DNA of 64,000 bases from Diphasiastrum complanatum (GCA_029204225.1 CM055113.1:5430647-5494646); one strand, 5' to 3'; shown: positions 21,187 through 32,633, counted from the first letter of the stretch. The notes: generated from the letters alone by a model not told the origin. Numbers and translations are program-made.

Positions 21187-21760
21187 AAGCAGCTTACTTG
21201 TTCTTCACAATGTTCATTTCAAAAAGAAAATGAAACTTTAGCAACGGAGGAGCAAAAATTTCTTCTCCTGGTCTTGCTCATTCATGCAACAAAAGGACAC
21301 ACAGAAGATTTCTGCAGCATAATATTCCAAGCAGCAGCTTACTTCTTTTTCACAATGTTCGTTTCAGAAAGAAGACGAAACTTCAGCAGAGGATGAGATA
21401 GAATTTCTTCGCCTGCTCTTGCTCATTCATGCAACAAAAGGCCACATAGGTTCTGCAGCATAATATTCCAACAAGAGATTTACTTGTTTTTCACAATGCT
21501 CGTTTCAGAAAGAAACTGAACCTTCAGCAACGGAGGAGCAATAATTTCTTCGACTGCTATTGCTGGTTCATGCATAAAAAAGACACACAGATGCGGTGTT
21601 CTGCAGCATAATATTCCAAGCAGCAGCTAACATGCTCCTCACAATTCAAATCAGAAAGTAAATGAAACTTCAGCAACGGAGGAGCACAAACTTCTTCGCC
21701 TGCTCTTGCTCATTCATGCAACAAAAGGAAACACGGATGTTTTCTGCACCATAATAATCA
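21187..21760. repeat. Four tandem copies of a ~140-bp unit
   Basis: Copies at about 21187-21328, 21329-21469, 21470-21617 and 21618-21760. Each has the same order of blocks: CTT/CTAAC..CACAAT, TCAGAAAG, GAAACTTCAGCA, GGAGGAGCA, TTCTTCGCCTGCTCTTGCTC, ATTCATGCAACAAAAGG, TTCTGCAGCATAATATTCC. They differ by scattered substitutions and small gaps. No long frame runs through them. Confidence 0.85.
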
Positions 21761-22059
21761 AAGCTGGTGATTACAATCACGAAAAAATCCACAAAACTTT
21801 CTTTCCACCAAACGAAGGAAGGCAAGGAAATCAGATCTATGAATGCTTCCTCGTTAAATAAAATTTTTGTACATAAAAACTAGAACTCGTGTATACCATC
21901 GAGAGCGCCGGTTTTGAATCCTCCAAGTCTTGCATTCCGTCATGAAAGCAGGGGACGACGAAGCCTCGTTAGGCGAATGATTCAAACGCCATACCTACCT
22001 CACACGACAATCGCGATCCTCGTTTCTTAATGGCACGACATGATTAAAGCCCGCCACCG

Positions 22060-22360
22060 TTGGATTCTATCATAAACCTTTTCCAATTTCGCCAGGTGGC
22101 ACGGCTATCCATAGAGATTACTCCAAGTGGCATTATTACACGTGGCCCATATCCAAGTGATGCGGCATGAAAATCCCCGTGCCATTAAGCTACATTAAAT
22201 CGCCATCAGCTTTTTCAATCGAAAGTTCACTTTTCCATGGCATGAGCGCGACAGAAACGGAGAACACTGATTTGGCGCGTTTTGATTGGTCGCGTTAAAC
22301 GCAAAAGTTTGATTTCAACGTGTCTGCATATGACATGGCCACGTAAATATAAGATCCTTT
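22060..22360. promoter_or_regulatory. Promoter-like GC-richer stretch with E2F, CCAAT and ACGT motifs
   Basis: Contains CACGTGGC (22139-22146, G-box/ABRE-like core), TTTGGCGCG (22271-22279, E2F consensus TTTSGCGS) and ATTGG (22285-22289, inverted CCAAT) close together. Such clusters occur in plant cell-cycle promoters. No gene is convincingly attached on either side, so this is a suggestion only. Confidence 0.3.
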
Positions 22361-22364
22361 GTCC

Positions 22365-22602
22365 CGTAATTGGCATGAGGAGTGATATAGGACAGGTCTC
22401 GCGTTTTCATAGGCTCTGAACACAGATGTTCAGAGCCATAGCGCACAGTTGAAGGGTTGAATGCCAATTACGTCCAGTAGCAGGCCGTGAGCAGGCCTGC
22501 TACCATGTAAAGCAGCCTTCAACGCACTTCGCCGCAGGGCGGCTCAGTGCGGGAAGGCTGTTTGCTACACAAGGTAGCGGGCTGCTCACGCCCGCTACCT
22601 TG
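22365..22602. repeat. Cluster of nested palindromes / foldback structure
   Basis: 12-bp inverted repeat CGTAATTGGCAT (22365-22376) with its complement at 22461-22472, enclosing a perfect hairpin, GGCTCTGAAC with its complement (22412-22437). Directly after come hairpin 22477-22503 (10-bp stem GTAGCAGGCC, 7-nt loop), hairpin 22513-22560 (stems CAGCCTTC, GCACT and GCCGC, loop AGG) and hairpin 22570-22602 (13-bp stem CAAGGTAGCGGGC, 7-nt loop). The second and fourth hairpins are themselves related in inverse orientation about the centre near 22537, so 22476-22602 is one large foldback. Confidence 0.9.
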
Positions 22603-22713
22603 TTCATAATTTTGATTCGTATGGAAATATATACATACACTCAGACAACACTATGGGCTCTTCCCACCATCCCAAGGAGTGCACTACTGCAATTATCGTC
22701 ATTGTAATCCTTA

Positions 22714-22965
22714 GCATAAGTTTTCTTTAGTTTTTAGTTGTAGATTTAGTTATTAGTTGTAGATGCAATCCCTTGACATGACGCAATGAGCGCATGCTAA
22801 ACTATGCAGAGGTGTGTTGAAACTAAGCAGAGGGAGGTGTGGCATAAGTATTCTTTAGCTTTTAGTTGTGGATTTAGTTATTAGTTGTAGACGCACTCCC
22901 TTGATATGAAGCAATGACTACACAACGTGCTGAAATTATGCAGAGGTGTGCTGAAACTCTGTGTA
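22714..22965. repeat. ~128-bp direct tandem duplication, diverged
   Basis: GCATAAGT..TTCTTTAG..TTTTAGTTGT begins at 22714 and again at 22842. Both copies run through TGCAGAGGTGTG-TGAAACT with substitutions and small gaps. Confidence 0.8.
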
Positions 22966-23085
22966 ACGTTGTTGCTGACCACTAAAAAGTAAGGAGGCTT
23001 CTATGGGGTGTGTAAGTTGTGCAAAGTGATGAAGGGCAAGGAGATTTTTTTGTTCAAGGCCCTTCCACACGTGTAATAACTAGCA

Positions 23086-23086
<1 letters not shown>

Positions 23087-23138
<52 letters not shown>
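23087..23138. repeat. (CT)n microsatellite
   Basis: About 52 bp of uninterrupted CT repeats. Frames of Ser-Leu or Arg-Glu repeats through it are artefacts. Confidence 0.95.
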
Positions 23139-23142
<4 letters not shown>

Positions 23143-24389
23143 GTACGATGCGGTATTGGACCATAACGGCCTTGCCATGTCAAAATATGATAATACTAAG
23201 TTGAAAATAAAATTTAATAATGCTTGAAAAAATATTCTGTGATTTTGATTTTGAAATATGTGCATGATTTTCATAAGTTTGTATTGTATAGTAAAAATTT
23301 TGATATTAGTTTACTGGTAGTTTTGAATATACATTTGAAAGTTACAACAAATTGATAAGATTTGTTGATGATTATAATTTTGTTATATTAGACAACATAA
23401 TTTATGATTGATTATAGATGTGATTATATATTTTTTGTTCAATACGGTTTTAGATTATTTGTTGAGAGGATGTTAAAAAATGGAAAATTACATCGTGATT
23501 TCATCGATTAGCAATGTTTTATATCATACACAGAACGTGAGAAAGGAATTAGTCTATGTTGGGTTGATTATTACTTTACAAGTGATTGTCAAAATGTGAT
23601 TTCATTGAGCAGTGATTTTGCAAACGAGTTTGTAACATGGGAAGTTTAATATGAGGTCAATTTGTTAGAAATGGAAGTTATTACATGTGATGCAATGAAA
23701 CGCAACTTCTTAGTTGTTCAAAGCTACAAAGATGCAATGTAAAGAAAAAAATTGGAGAGGGATATTAGAAAATGTCAAAAGACAGTTGGAGTTTTCAAAG
23801 TATACTTCAAATATATATATTTTGAATACTTCAAATATATTTTCTTTAAATGCATGTGCGGAAAACAATGTCAAGGAGATTGTAATTATTAATTTATGAG
23901 CAATGAATGTTTTTTGGTGGCTTTTAATTTTGTCTTAACAAATTCAAATATTTCATACATAGTTGTACTATTCCAATTTCCATACTTTGCCCAAATTTGA
24001 CCCACAACTAAACCACCTCTAATAATGGGAGGCACGCCATATACTTGAATTGCTTGATCTTGAAATGAATGTGTTAGACTAGTTGCTTTTCTTATTTCTT
24101 GACTGTTGCCAATCATTTGGAAGGAGGCTTTAGATTGCATCAAACTTAATTTGTTACTATCATCACACCTTTTTGGACACTTATTCTTTGGCTTTAAAAT
24201 TGTTAAGAAAGAAGACCTTTTCAAGTTCTTACTAATTGTGGTATAAAAATCTCGTCACCAAATCATTGTCTCCATTCAAAAAACAATTTGAGCACAAGTA
24301 ATCACAATTAACATTTATAGTCTGTATTTTTTAATCGCATTTTAGCATTCATAATTGGTATTCATAAGTGTCCAAAATAATCATGATTA
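23139..24389. other. AT-rich, no supported gene
   Basis: Open frames are short. One 111-codon minus-strand frame (23889-24224) has no recognisable motif. Confidence 0.5.
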
Positions 24390-24690
24390 CTTTCTAAAGT
24401 ATTTCAGTATCAAGGGTATTCACAATCAATATTCACGATCAATATTTATGATTCGTATTCATAATACTCACGATTAGTATTCACGATCAGTATCTCATGA
24501 TATTTGTTTCAGTATTTGCAATTTCAAATTAGTATCCACAATCAGTATTCACAATGTTCGCGATCAATATTCACAATATCCGCGATCATTATTCACACGA
24601 TCATATTCAAGATATTCACGATCAATATCTCAGAATATTCACTTCTCAATATTCATGATTTCATATCAGTATTCACAATATGGAAGACAT
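24390..24690. repeat. Degenerate short tandem repeat, ATTCACGATCA-like
   Basis: About 300 bp are built from variants of (T)ATTCACGATCA, (T)ATTCACAATCAGT and AATATTCACGATC in direct orientation with uneven spacing. It looks like an old minisatellite. Its many GATC and AATATT words give it an unusually regular look. Confidence 0.7.
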
Positions 24691-26579
24691 TTTCTATATG
24701 TCCTACAAAAGAAAACACAATCACAAAATTATAATTAGATAAAGATCAACTATCATTACTGAAGACTTATTGATTCGTTATATCTTTTACAGTACCATTG
24801 TCTACCTCAAGAAAACCAAAACAAAACAAAACATAATACATGTGATTTTGTATGGGAAGCCATGGCTACAACTCATTGGACTATAAGCTTCAAAACAAGA
24901 AGTCCAACGAGATAGACTTCATCACAAATAAGTACACCGTTACAAAACCTTACAATGGATCCATTGTCGTAGTACAATCCACAAAATATACAATGCACGA
25001 AGCACACATTTTGTTTTAATTGTTGTAAACAAGGGAGTAACTAGGGCAAACCGAAGTGTTTCTTTCAAACCAGACTTTAGTAATATATGACAAACATAAT
25101 TGCTCTATATTACAAACTTAATTGCTCTTCATATTGAATACATGGATAAATATACTAATGCTTGATGGAACATGCGCATTATCATTTTTTGATGCTTCTT
25201 GATATGGCCATTCTCACATTTCATTAATAGCAGTGCCTCATGTCATATGAATCGATTTGATACATATTTGTAAAAAGATCAAGAAAAAAATAAACCAGTG
25301 GTACATGCTTTGCTTGAAAACCTACAACACTTAGACGTATGATTTGTTTTTGAAGTTGTACTTAAGACACTCTACATGATTTGCTCTGACAAGAATATAA
25401 AAGAAACTTGTGTCATCATGCATCACAAATCTAACCAGTAAAAGATGAAAAATCCAAAACAAGAGCTTGGTCCAGACAACGTTAACCATGCATTAGCCTT
25501 ACTTGAAAAAACTTTCGAAATAAAAGCGGGGCAATAGATCAATTTACTTATTTCCTAACTCCATTGACTAACCTCAACACATAGTATTTCCTTTGCATGG
25601 CAAAGCCAAAAGGTAATCCTTATGAAATATCAAATAATCAGATTTTTTAATTGCATATATTTAACATTGCAAGGGAGAACTTACCCCAAGACATAACACA
25701 ATCCAATATAAGCAACCTCTTTATGTAATCTCTAAAAGCAAATGTTGTAGAGACAACATCAGGAGTATTAAAGGCAAGACAAGAAGAAGGGCTAGATGAG
25801 GTGGAGGAATCATAACTTGTGAAATGGAGCAATATGGAGGAGGAGGTTGATGTGATACAAGTTTCCAAACTTCAAAAGCATTACGAACATATGGTGTAAT
25901 GTTTTATGTTTAGGGTGGGCTCTCCACAGCATGCAATTTTCCATTTTGCAAGGTCATGCCAAAAATATACTAAAGTGCATGTTTCTACATAACCATCATA
26001 AATGGAAGACAACGAGTTATACTTCAATGTCCATCCATTTTAATAGCTCAACATACACGAGGTTGAGACGCAAGTTGGTCAAATTGATTGTATCTACAAA
26101 GCACTTAAGAAACATAGAAGTGAAACTCTCATCTTGAATTCACCCCTCGCAGAAGGCTACCAATAGTTCTCTATTACTCATGAAGAGAAAAGCCTATGAT
26201 GACAGATCAAGTGGTACTAAATTGTTTCTTGACATTTGATGAATTTAGATAAACTTTTATTACTTGGTCAATCATAAAACCTAAACACATTTACTAACCC
26301 AATGCAACTCATTATCAAACTATACCATGCAAGCACATTGGTAGAAGGAATAAAATGTTTTAATAAGTTTGGGGGAAAGAGTCAAGATGCACATCTTCTA
26401 AGCAATCCTTGTGAGGCTTGTACTCAAGGCTATTGACTAGAAATTATGTAATAGTTGAAAAACTTGGTATTGAAATGGACCACTGACATTGAACTAACAA
26501 CTCCTCTCTAACTATCAAAATTTCTAAGCATAATTTCATTCACTTTAAACATAATGTATCAATCATGTGTCCCTTGACC
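24691..26579. other. AT-rich, no supported gene
   Basis: No domain-bearing frames. Small frames at 25647-25868 minus and 25931-26137 plus show no motif. Confidence 0.5.
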
Positions 26580-26704
26580 CATAACAATAAACAATCAACC
26601 AACGGGGTTGGCTTAGTTGGTTAGCTTGACATCCAAAGTTTCTTTGGTCTTAGGTTCGAGCCTCCCCTTGGAAACCAAGAAGCATAACAATAAACAATCA
26701 ACCA
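26580..26704 (+). mobile_element. 81-bp tRNA-like SINE/retroposon with perfect 22-bp target duplication
   Basis: The body 26602-26682 begins ACGGGGTTGGCTTAGTTGG and holds a pol III A-box-like TGGCTTAGTTGG and a B-box-like GGTTCGAGCCT. GGGG near the start can pair with CCCC after the B box. It is flanked by identical 22-bp sequences at 26580-26601 and 26683-26704, both starting CATAACAATAAAC. That arrangement is the mark of target-primed reverse transcription. There is no poly-A tail and no further body beyond the tRNA-like head, making it very short for a SINE. A retroposed tRNA pseudogene is the alternative. The cloverleaf is incomplete, so it is not a working tRNA. Confidence 0.85.
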
Positions 26705-28367
26705 CTACATAAAGCATGATTATCTCCAAACCTCCAAAAAACGGAAAATTTATATTGTTAGCTTTTCTAACAAAAGCTACAAATATTGAAAATTCAAAAG
26801 TATATGTTGTACATCCTTGAGGATGATGAGGATGATGTGTCACGGTTTGCCTTTTTCCATACCAAGCAAAGATGTTGGAGTGCAAGAATGGCCTGACCTT
26901 AAGTCAGTGCATTTGTTCCTGCTGTCAGAAAAGCAAATGGGCAGCCATATCCAAGCTAGGAACAGCAAATGCAAATGTACCTCACTTCATTTAGAAGAAA
27001 GGCTGGCTCCTTCTTCTAGCTTTCCCATGAACAGCTGCAATTTATGCTTCATGAAGCAGATCACAACCTGCCAATTGCTAGAAAGCTTTGCATGCAAAGA
27101 TGGCCAAGCACACACACACAGTGCTGAATGAGACTACACCGTGCCAGCTAAAAGATCATAAAAGACAGAGAGAATAGAAATATGAAAATGACTACTTCTT
27201 GATATGTAGTTCATCGTAAAAGTTGCACAAAACTCGCACCAAATGAGAGATTGAAAACTCATAAGAGTACAAGCTGTCCAATCTAAAGCTGGCAAAAGGA
27301 CTGATGAGATGTTAGACACCTGAATCCAACATCAGATCTTAAGGCAAACCTTGAACCTTCCAATTGAAACAAAAACATCTGACTTTGCAATATGATTGTG
27401 GGCATATCAGTGAGATTCTGCGAAACTTTACCAACTAATTGCAAATCTTTAAAATTTGGTCACAAACATCGCTTATGTCCTCAAGTCCTGTTGAGTTCTT
27501 CAGACTAAGGCACGACGCCAATAACTAGCAATTCTAGGTATGTAAAGATTAGAACATCTACCACGCATAATGAAACTGTAGATGTAAAAGGGCATCCGAA
27601 ACCTGATCACCTGATCACAACACCTCTTCCTAAAGTCAATATGTAAACCATTAGCAGGAACCAGAAGTTGGTATCTTGATTGCATCATCTTGGACTACTA
27701 AACAAAACCCGTTCAAGTAATTAGTTCTTAAAAGATCTGGTCGCCAAAATCAACTATATCCTCTGCCTCACGTAAGTCATATTGAGCCTTCATAAACTTA
27801 AAGCTGATAGGAACTGGGTATGTTTTATTTACAACAACTATTGTCAACAAACAACAACAATCGTATTAGATCCTAGCTGGGCGATTTGAACACCAAACTC
27901 AAAAAGTCAAAACTTCAAACTCTGGAAATCAAAAGCATCTAGATGTTCGTCAAGATTTGGAAAGTCACAGTACCGATAGCTGGATCAATTACTTAAAATC
28001 CTTCAAAATCATGTTAAAAGAATCATGTAAGCCCTTGGCCTGGATAAATTCATGTTAAGCTCTTGGGAAAAAAGATGAAACAACAATCCGTGTTTCGCAA
28101 ATCTTTCATTGAGAAAGTTTGCCATAAGAATAAAAAATAACATATTCTTTAATGCTTGAAATTAGTCTGCAGCAACTCAATCTTGCAAAAATTGAAGGCA
28201 TCACCTTCACAAGAACACGTATTAATTGACAGTATCAAAAGCTGCTTCTCATTTGCACTAGGGAGGCGACGATTCTCTGATTGGGGCATATGATATCCAA
28301 TTAAAGGTTTTTCATCCCTCTACTCACATGGGTGCACCCCACGAAGATACCCCATACCAGATCATCT
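26705..28367. other. No supported coding region; probable downstream region of the 28.4-kb gene
   Basis: Short frames only. Part of 28000-28367 is presumably the 3' untranslated region of the minus-strand gene ending at 28368. No obvious AATAAA was found on that strand in the first 250 bases. Confidence 0.4.
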
Positions 28368-28958
28368 TCACTGGCCAGTTACCTTCGTCATTCTGAGGCG
28401 AATCACCAAAGGCTTTCTGGCAGAAGTAGCAGTTGACATGCAAGACTCGTCACTATCATATACGTGCTCAGAATCGTAGAGCTTATAAGGAGGCGTCTGC
28501 TGGGGCATGCCACGAACAAAAGAACATTGCCCATCAATCCCAGTAGCAGTCTCTGGTTCCCTGCTAAACTCTTCTCTAGCTCCTGGAGCTAATTCCTCAT
28601 GATTCCAACCGCTCCTTCGCTTCTTGGTAGCTGCAGTTGGGTTATCCTCAGTGTGGAACTCGTCAGGAGGAGCTTGGAGTCTCCTTTGTGTATCAGAGAA
28701 ATACGAACTTCTTTTTGCAGGCTTGTGAGATAGCTTCTTCTCTGTTGAGTACATGGACAATGTTGTCATATTGTCACCCACCGAACCTTCATCAGAAACT
28801 TGTGTGCTTGAATCCCTCTGGTCAACTTCGGCAATCTCAGTCTGCGCTTCAGATCCTCCTGCATGTCCACTCCCTGGACGTGTGATCTCACATAGCTTCC
28901 CATGAGCAACTCTGTACCAAACTCCATCAATCCGCACATTCAATCCCCTTTTCTTCAT
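28368..28958 (-). CDS. Unrecognised host protein, 196 residues
   Basis: ATG at 28958 lies 5 bases after a good splice acceptor (CTCTTTGCAG, exon start 28963), and the frame stays open to the stop at 28368-28370. The N terminus is basic and compact (MKKRGLNVRIDGVWYRVAHG), then the chain becomes hydrophilic, rich in Ser, Glu, Thr and Arg with a basic KKRRSG segment, and likely disordered. The C terminus is LVIRLRMTKVTGQ. There is no signal peptide or membrane segment. KKRRSG could act in nuclear import. Codon use and the intron upstream make a real gene likely. I do not recognise the family, and no function is assigned. It is the best candidate for a non-transposon gene in this window. Confidence 0.6.
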   Translation of the reverse strand: MKKRGLNVRIDGVWYRVAHGKLCEITRPGSGHAGGSEAQTEIAEVDQRDSSTQVSDEGSVGDNMTTLSMYSTEKKLSHKPAKRSSYFSDTQRRLQAPPDEFHTEDNPTAATKKRRSGWNHEELAPGAREEFSREPETATGIDGQCSFVRGMPQQTPPYKLYDSEHVYDSDESCMSTATSARKPLVIRLRMTKVTGQ

Positions 28959-28963
28959 TCTTG
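28959..28963 (-). promoter_or_regulatory. Start context and splice junction of the 28.4-kb gene
   Basis: The exon opens with CAAGA followed by ATGAAG. The intron 28964-29203 (240 bp) has donor GAG|GTATGC and acceptor TTTGCAG|CA. The upstream frame through the intron (from 29006) would add residues but crosses the acceptor, so the later ATG is preferred. Confidence 0.55.
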
Positions 28964-29203
28964 CTGCAAAGAGAAAGGTCACGTTCTGAAGAAAATTTTG
29001 ATTCAATAAGATAAATCACCTCACCCTGCTAGTTGCTGATACAAAAACACTCCAGAAAGAGTTGAATTTGATCAAACCGAGCACCGAAAAGTATCAGTAT
29101 ATGCATAAAAGCTGCTTTCAACCCGAGTAAAACTCACACGCACCACAGTGGAACGTATGTCTCACAAAAGCTCAAATCCAAACACCCATATTCCTACGCA
29201 TAC

Positions 29204-29540
29204 CTCAAAGGCTTGACCATAATCTACCAAAACCTACAGAACCCACCAAGGATCTGCCGGCAAGGCGTTGCGTAAGGATGCAAAAGAGTGAACACAAAGC
29301 AAAGCAAGCCAACAGCAATGTCTTAAGAAATTGTCAGTAGCCAAGGAATAAAGAATAGAAGGACAAAGGCAATCCTTAAGAGCAGCGACTACAAGAACAA
29401 ATTTTGATGGAAGGATCGCCAGGGGAAGCAAGCAACGGAGATGGGTTTGATTGGCAATCCTGATCGGATATCAACGCAAGAATTCTTTTGGCCTTTCAAC
29501 TGATTCCTACTCCGGCACAAGTACAGATGACAGGAAAGGG
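29204..29540 (-). other. Probable non-coding first exon of the 28.4-kb gene
   Basis: Pyrimidine-rich sequence ends at GAG|GTATGC (29204/29203). A 65-codon frame inside (29234-29431) has a Leu/Cys-rich, non-conserved look and is more likely an untranslated leader with an upstream frame. The 5' limit is a guess. No clear TATA box is visible above it. Confidence 0.4.
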
Positions 29541-30067
29541 TGTGCTCTTTGTGCTTTTTCCTCTTGTGACACCAGGGTTGAAAGCCATGTCCTAAGCCAG
29601 TTTAATTAGTGAATAAGTTCGTCTAAACCAGTTTAATTATGTAAATAACGTGATAAAACAGTCATTAATCTCAAGATTCTATCCCTTAAGGGTCACGTGG
29701 GCTGGCTGGGTGAACTGCTTTGGGTAATGTTGCCTTTAAATATAGGTTTGCATTTTGCTTTTCCCTTGCTTCCCGGGTGGTGGTAGTTATTTTAACCATT
29801 TGCTAAAAGCTAATGTGTAACTTTTACATGAGTTTGAGCATGAGAAGGAGTTTCTAAATTTATTGACTTTTAAAAAATGCAATTTTTGTTGATTTTGGGC
29901 CTTGCCTTGCAAATGTAATACTATGTGTTGAGGTTGGTCAATGGAGTTTGAAAGCGTTAAGGATAAATTGTGAAGGTGGTCTCAACTTTGGAGGTTTGGA
30001 CCTTAATGGAGGGCTCACTTACCCAACATGAAAGTGAATGTGCACGAATGGAAAACATTAGATTATG

Positions 30068-30333
30068 TTTTTTTTTTTTTTTGAAAAGCTTAACAGCACT
30101 ATCATATATTCACGAATGTACAAGTACCGGCTTCACGGCCGAAGTCAGTCTGAAATCCATAAGCACTTATAAAGCCCAAAGGCTACCAAACTCGCATACC
30201 TCGCAGGGTAGCAAATTGAAACAAACCTATGTAGTACGCAGAAAAAACATAGCGAGTCTATTACATGCCGCAGCTGATAAAGAATAGCGGTCCCCCTCAA
30301 AAACCTGCAGGTTCCTCGTTGTCCAGACTTTCT
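30068..30333 (-). mobile_element. Poly-A-tailed retroposon fragment
   Basis: A T15 run at 30068-30082 is the poly-A tail of a minus-strand insert of about 265 bp. ATTATGTTT occurs at both ends (from 30062 and about 30336), a possible 9-bp target duplication. No protein domain is readable, so SINE and LINE 3' end cannot be told apart. Confidence 0.45.
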
Positions 30334-31790
30334 AATTATGTTTGATTCACCAACATTTGTAGATGTAGCGTGTTTCTTATTGCATGTCGACAAGTAGAAA
30401 TTTGCATGCGGAATAGAAGATGTACAACTCTGGATTTGCATGTATTTTTTGTTTTACAAATTTTCGTGGTTCCAATCCTCAAGGATGCTTGTTTTCTCAA
30501 GCACTGGATGATGAGCTTCAACTTTAGCTTCTTTAACTCGTAGCGTCATGTCATTTTTCGGATGGGTTAAAAGGAAGGATTCTAACGAGGAGGCTATCAA
30601 AGGATTTGTGTTATGTGTTCAATTTGCTTGTAGAAATGTGGCCTTTTGCGTAGATCGAGAGGTCATCAATGGAGTGGCAATAGGCGTGGAGGGTTTCAAG
30701 AGAATACAGCTCTTCCACTTGAGAAGATGATCAAGCGCTTGCTTATTTTCTTTGACACGGAGTTTGACGACGCTTCAAAAAACCCGCGGGAAATAGATCA
30801 CACAACTCCACCTTAAGTCATATTTTGGAACCGGAGATATTCTATCAGCAAGCCTATGATTGCAGAGCAAGATGGAGTGGCTTTAGTTGAATACTAAAAT
30901 CATGAAAATTTAAAATTTAAAAGTGAGAAAAAAACATTTCAATACTACACAACATTGTAAAGTTAGAAAATGACTAAATTTTTATTCATCCATTCTTAAG
31001 ATGGCCATTTCTCATGTCAAATATTTACAAATCTCAAAACACCACAATAATAGCAAGGCCTTTGTGGTATGCCACAACATTCTTGTTTTTTTAGCTATTT
31101 GAATGCCTTGCTAAGGCAAAGATTCTCATGATATATCCGCTTAGATGATTTTCAACATCACTATAGAATTCGGGCCCTATCTCATGTTGTCCTCATGCAT
31201 AGAATCACTATTGTCCTCTTTATCATTTGGGTCGGAATCATTGAATTGATTTCTAGGGTTTTCAAGATTTTAAAAACTTAATATCCACATCTTCATTATA
31301 TATATTTGTGTTGTCCAAATTCAGATTCAAATACATGTCTTGTGTGTGGCTTGACTTGAACAACATCCCACTAGCTGTTGTTTAGTCGATTTGGTTGAAA
31401 CAATACCTGCACGTTTAAGATTAAAGATTTGTTATTGTCATAAAATCATAATTCACAATAAATAGACCTAATGAAAAATTGTAAATGTTTATATAATATT
31501 GGGTATGATCGACAAAAAGAAAAAAAATGTAAAACTCATACACACTTGTTCACAGTGATGAGGCAACACCAACGTGTTTGAAAAGTTCATGCTTGATGTC
31601 TTGGTTGAATCAATAGCAAAAAATCCACTACGATCTTTTTTTACTGTTGCATTTGACCCTCTGTAGCTGATTTTGAACTATTTCATGTCAAAAAAATAAA
31701 AACCCATTTCACCAACCATACATGTTAATTGCTTTAGTATAAATAGTTGATCATCAAAGACTTCTTTAGCTCTAACTCTCTAGCTCAGTT
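30334..31790. other. No supported gene
   Basis: AT-rich in the second half. A 60-codon plus-strand frame at 30548-30730 shows no motif. Confidence 0.5.
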
Positions 31791-31799
31791 TTCTTTCAG

Positions 31800-32228
31800 A
31801 GTTCCATTAGAGTATTGCTATTAGCACTAATTGCTTATCAGCGAAAGTGCATTAGATAGAGTTTTCAGTTACTCAAAGATAGCTTTGAGTATGTGGTTTC
31901 ACCTGTTATTGTTTTGTGCTCTTATCATCTGATTTGTACATGCTACTTACGAAATCAATTGTTTTGTCTGATTTGTTCAATGCATCAACACTACAATATT
32001 CAATACATCATTATTTGGCTATGAAATCACTTTAGTGCTAATGATCTCAAAGTTAGTTGCTAAAAGATTGAACGTGATTTTTGTCATTATAGCTTTGTTC
32101 AATTATTGATAGGAGTAGTCATGCATTAGGAAAGAAGGCTCATTCCACTGCGCTCGATAGGTCGCTCAAAGTCTTCGATTTATTGAACGGACTCATTTCA
32201 CTTCCCTCTTTCCAGCATGGTATTAGAG
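31800..32228 (+). mobile_element. Copia-type LTR end with primer binding site
   Basis: TTTCCAGCA ends at 32217 and is followed directly by TGGTATTAGAG (32218-32228), one base away from the initiator-Met site. The LTR's left edge was not located, so the start given is approximate. It belongs with the gag relic at 33480-33765, the two being separated by a foldback insertion. A possible gag start ATGGACTCTCAAAG lies at 32446. Confidence 0.5.
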
Positions 32229-32633
32229 AATATTGCTATATCAGAGCTCTAGTACTTGATATCTTTCACGATATCAGAGCAATATCATTAGATACTTTTC
32301 ATAGTATCGTATCAGAGCACACTTGCTCTTAATTCTTAAATTTGTGATATCAAATTTCAATATCAGATAAAATTGATTTCCAATTGTAGCGTCACACAAC
32401 ATCATTCTTAAAGTCATCGATTTAATCGACAAACTAAAGTTCCAGATGGACTCTCAAAGTAAATCCGGTCTCCTTGCAGACGAGTTTTGACAATCTGCGA
32501 GTAAATTCTTTGCGAGTTTTGCGACTTTTATTTACAAATGATTTCTAAAATTTTATGGCACATGGTATGTTATCCGATATATAGGCTTTATATATACTCA
32601 TTTTATATTAGATAAAAAAAAAAAAAAAAAAAC

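Noticed and set aside
21187-21760. CRISPR-like array
   Set aside because: The 140-bp units are adjacent without unique spacers and diverge from each other. This is a plant genome tandem repeat.
22565-22620. Helitron 3' end (hairpin followed by CTRR)
   Set aside because: The 13-bp hairpin is not followed by CTRR within the usual distance on either strand.
26602-26682. A functional tRNA gene
   Set aside because: A- and B-box-like motifs are present, but the acceptor stem and anticodon arm do not fold fully, and the 22-bp flanking duplication marks it as a retroposed copy.
29234-29431. 65-codon Leu/Cys-rich frame upstream of the 28.4-kb gene as a separate gene
   Set aside because: It lies in what looks like a non-coding first exon ending at a good donor site, and shows no conserved features.
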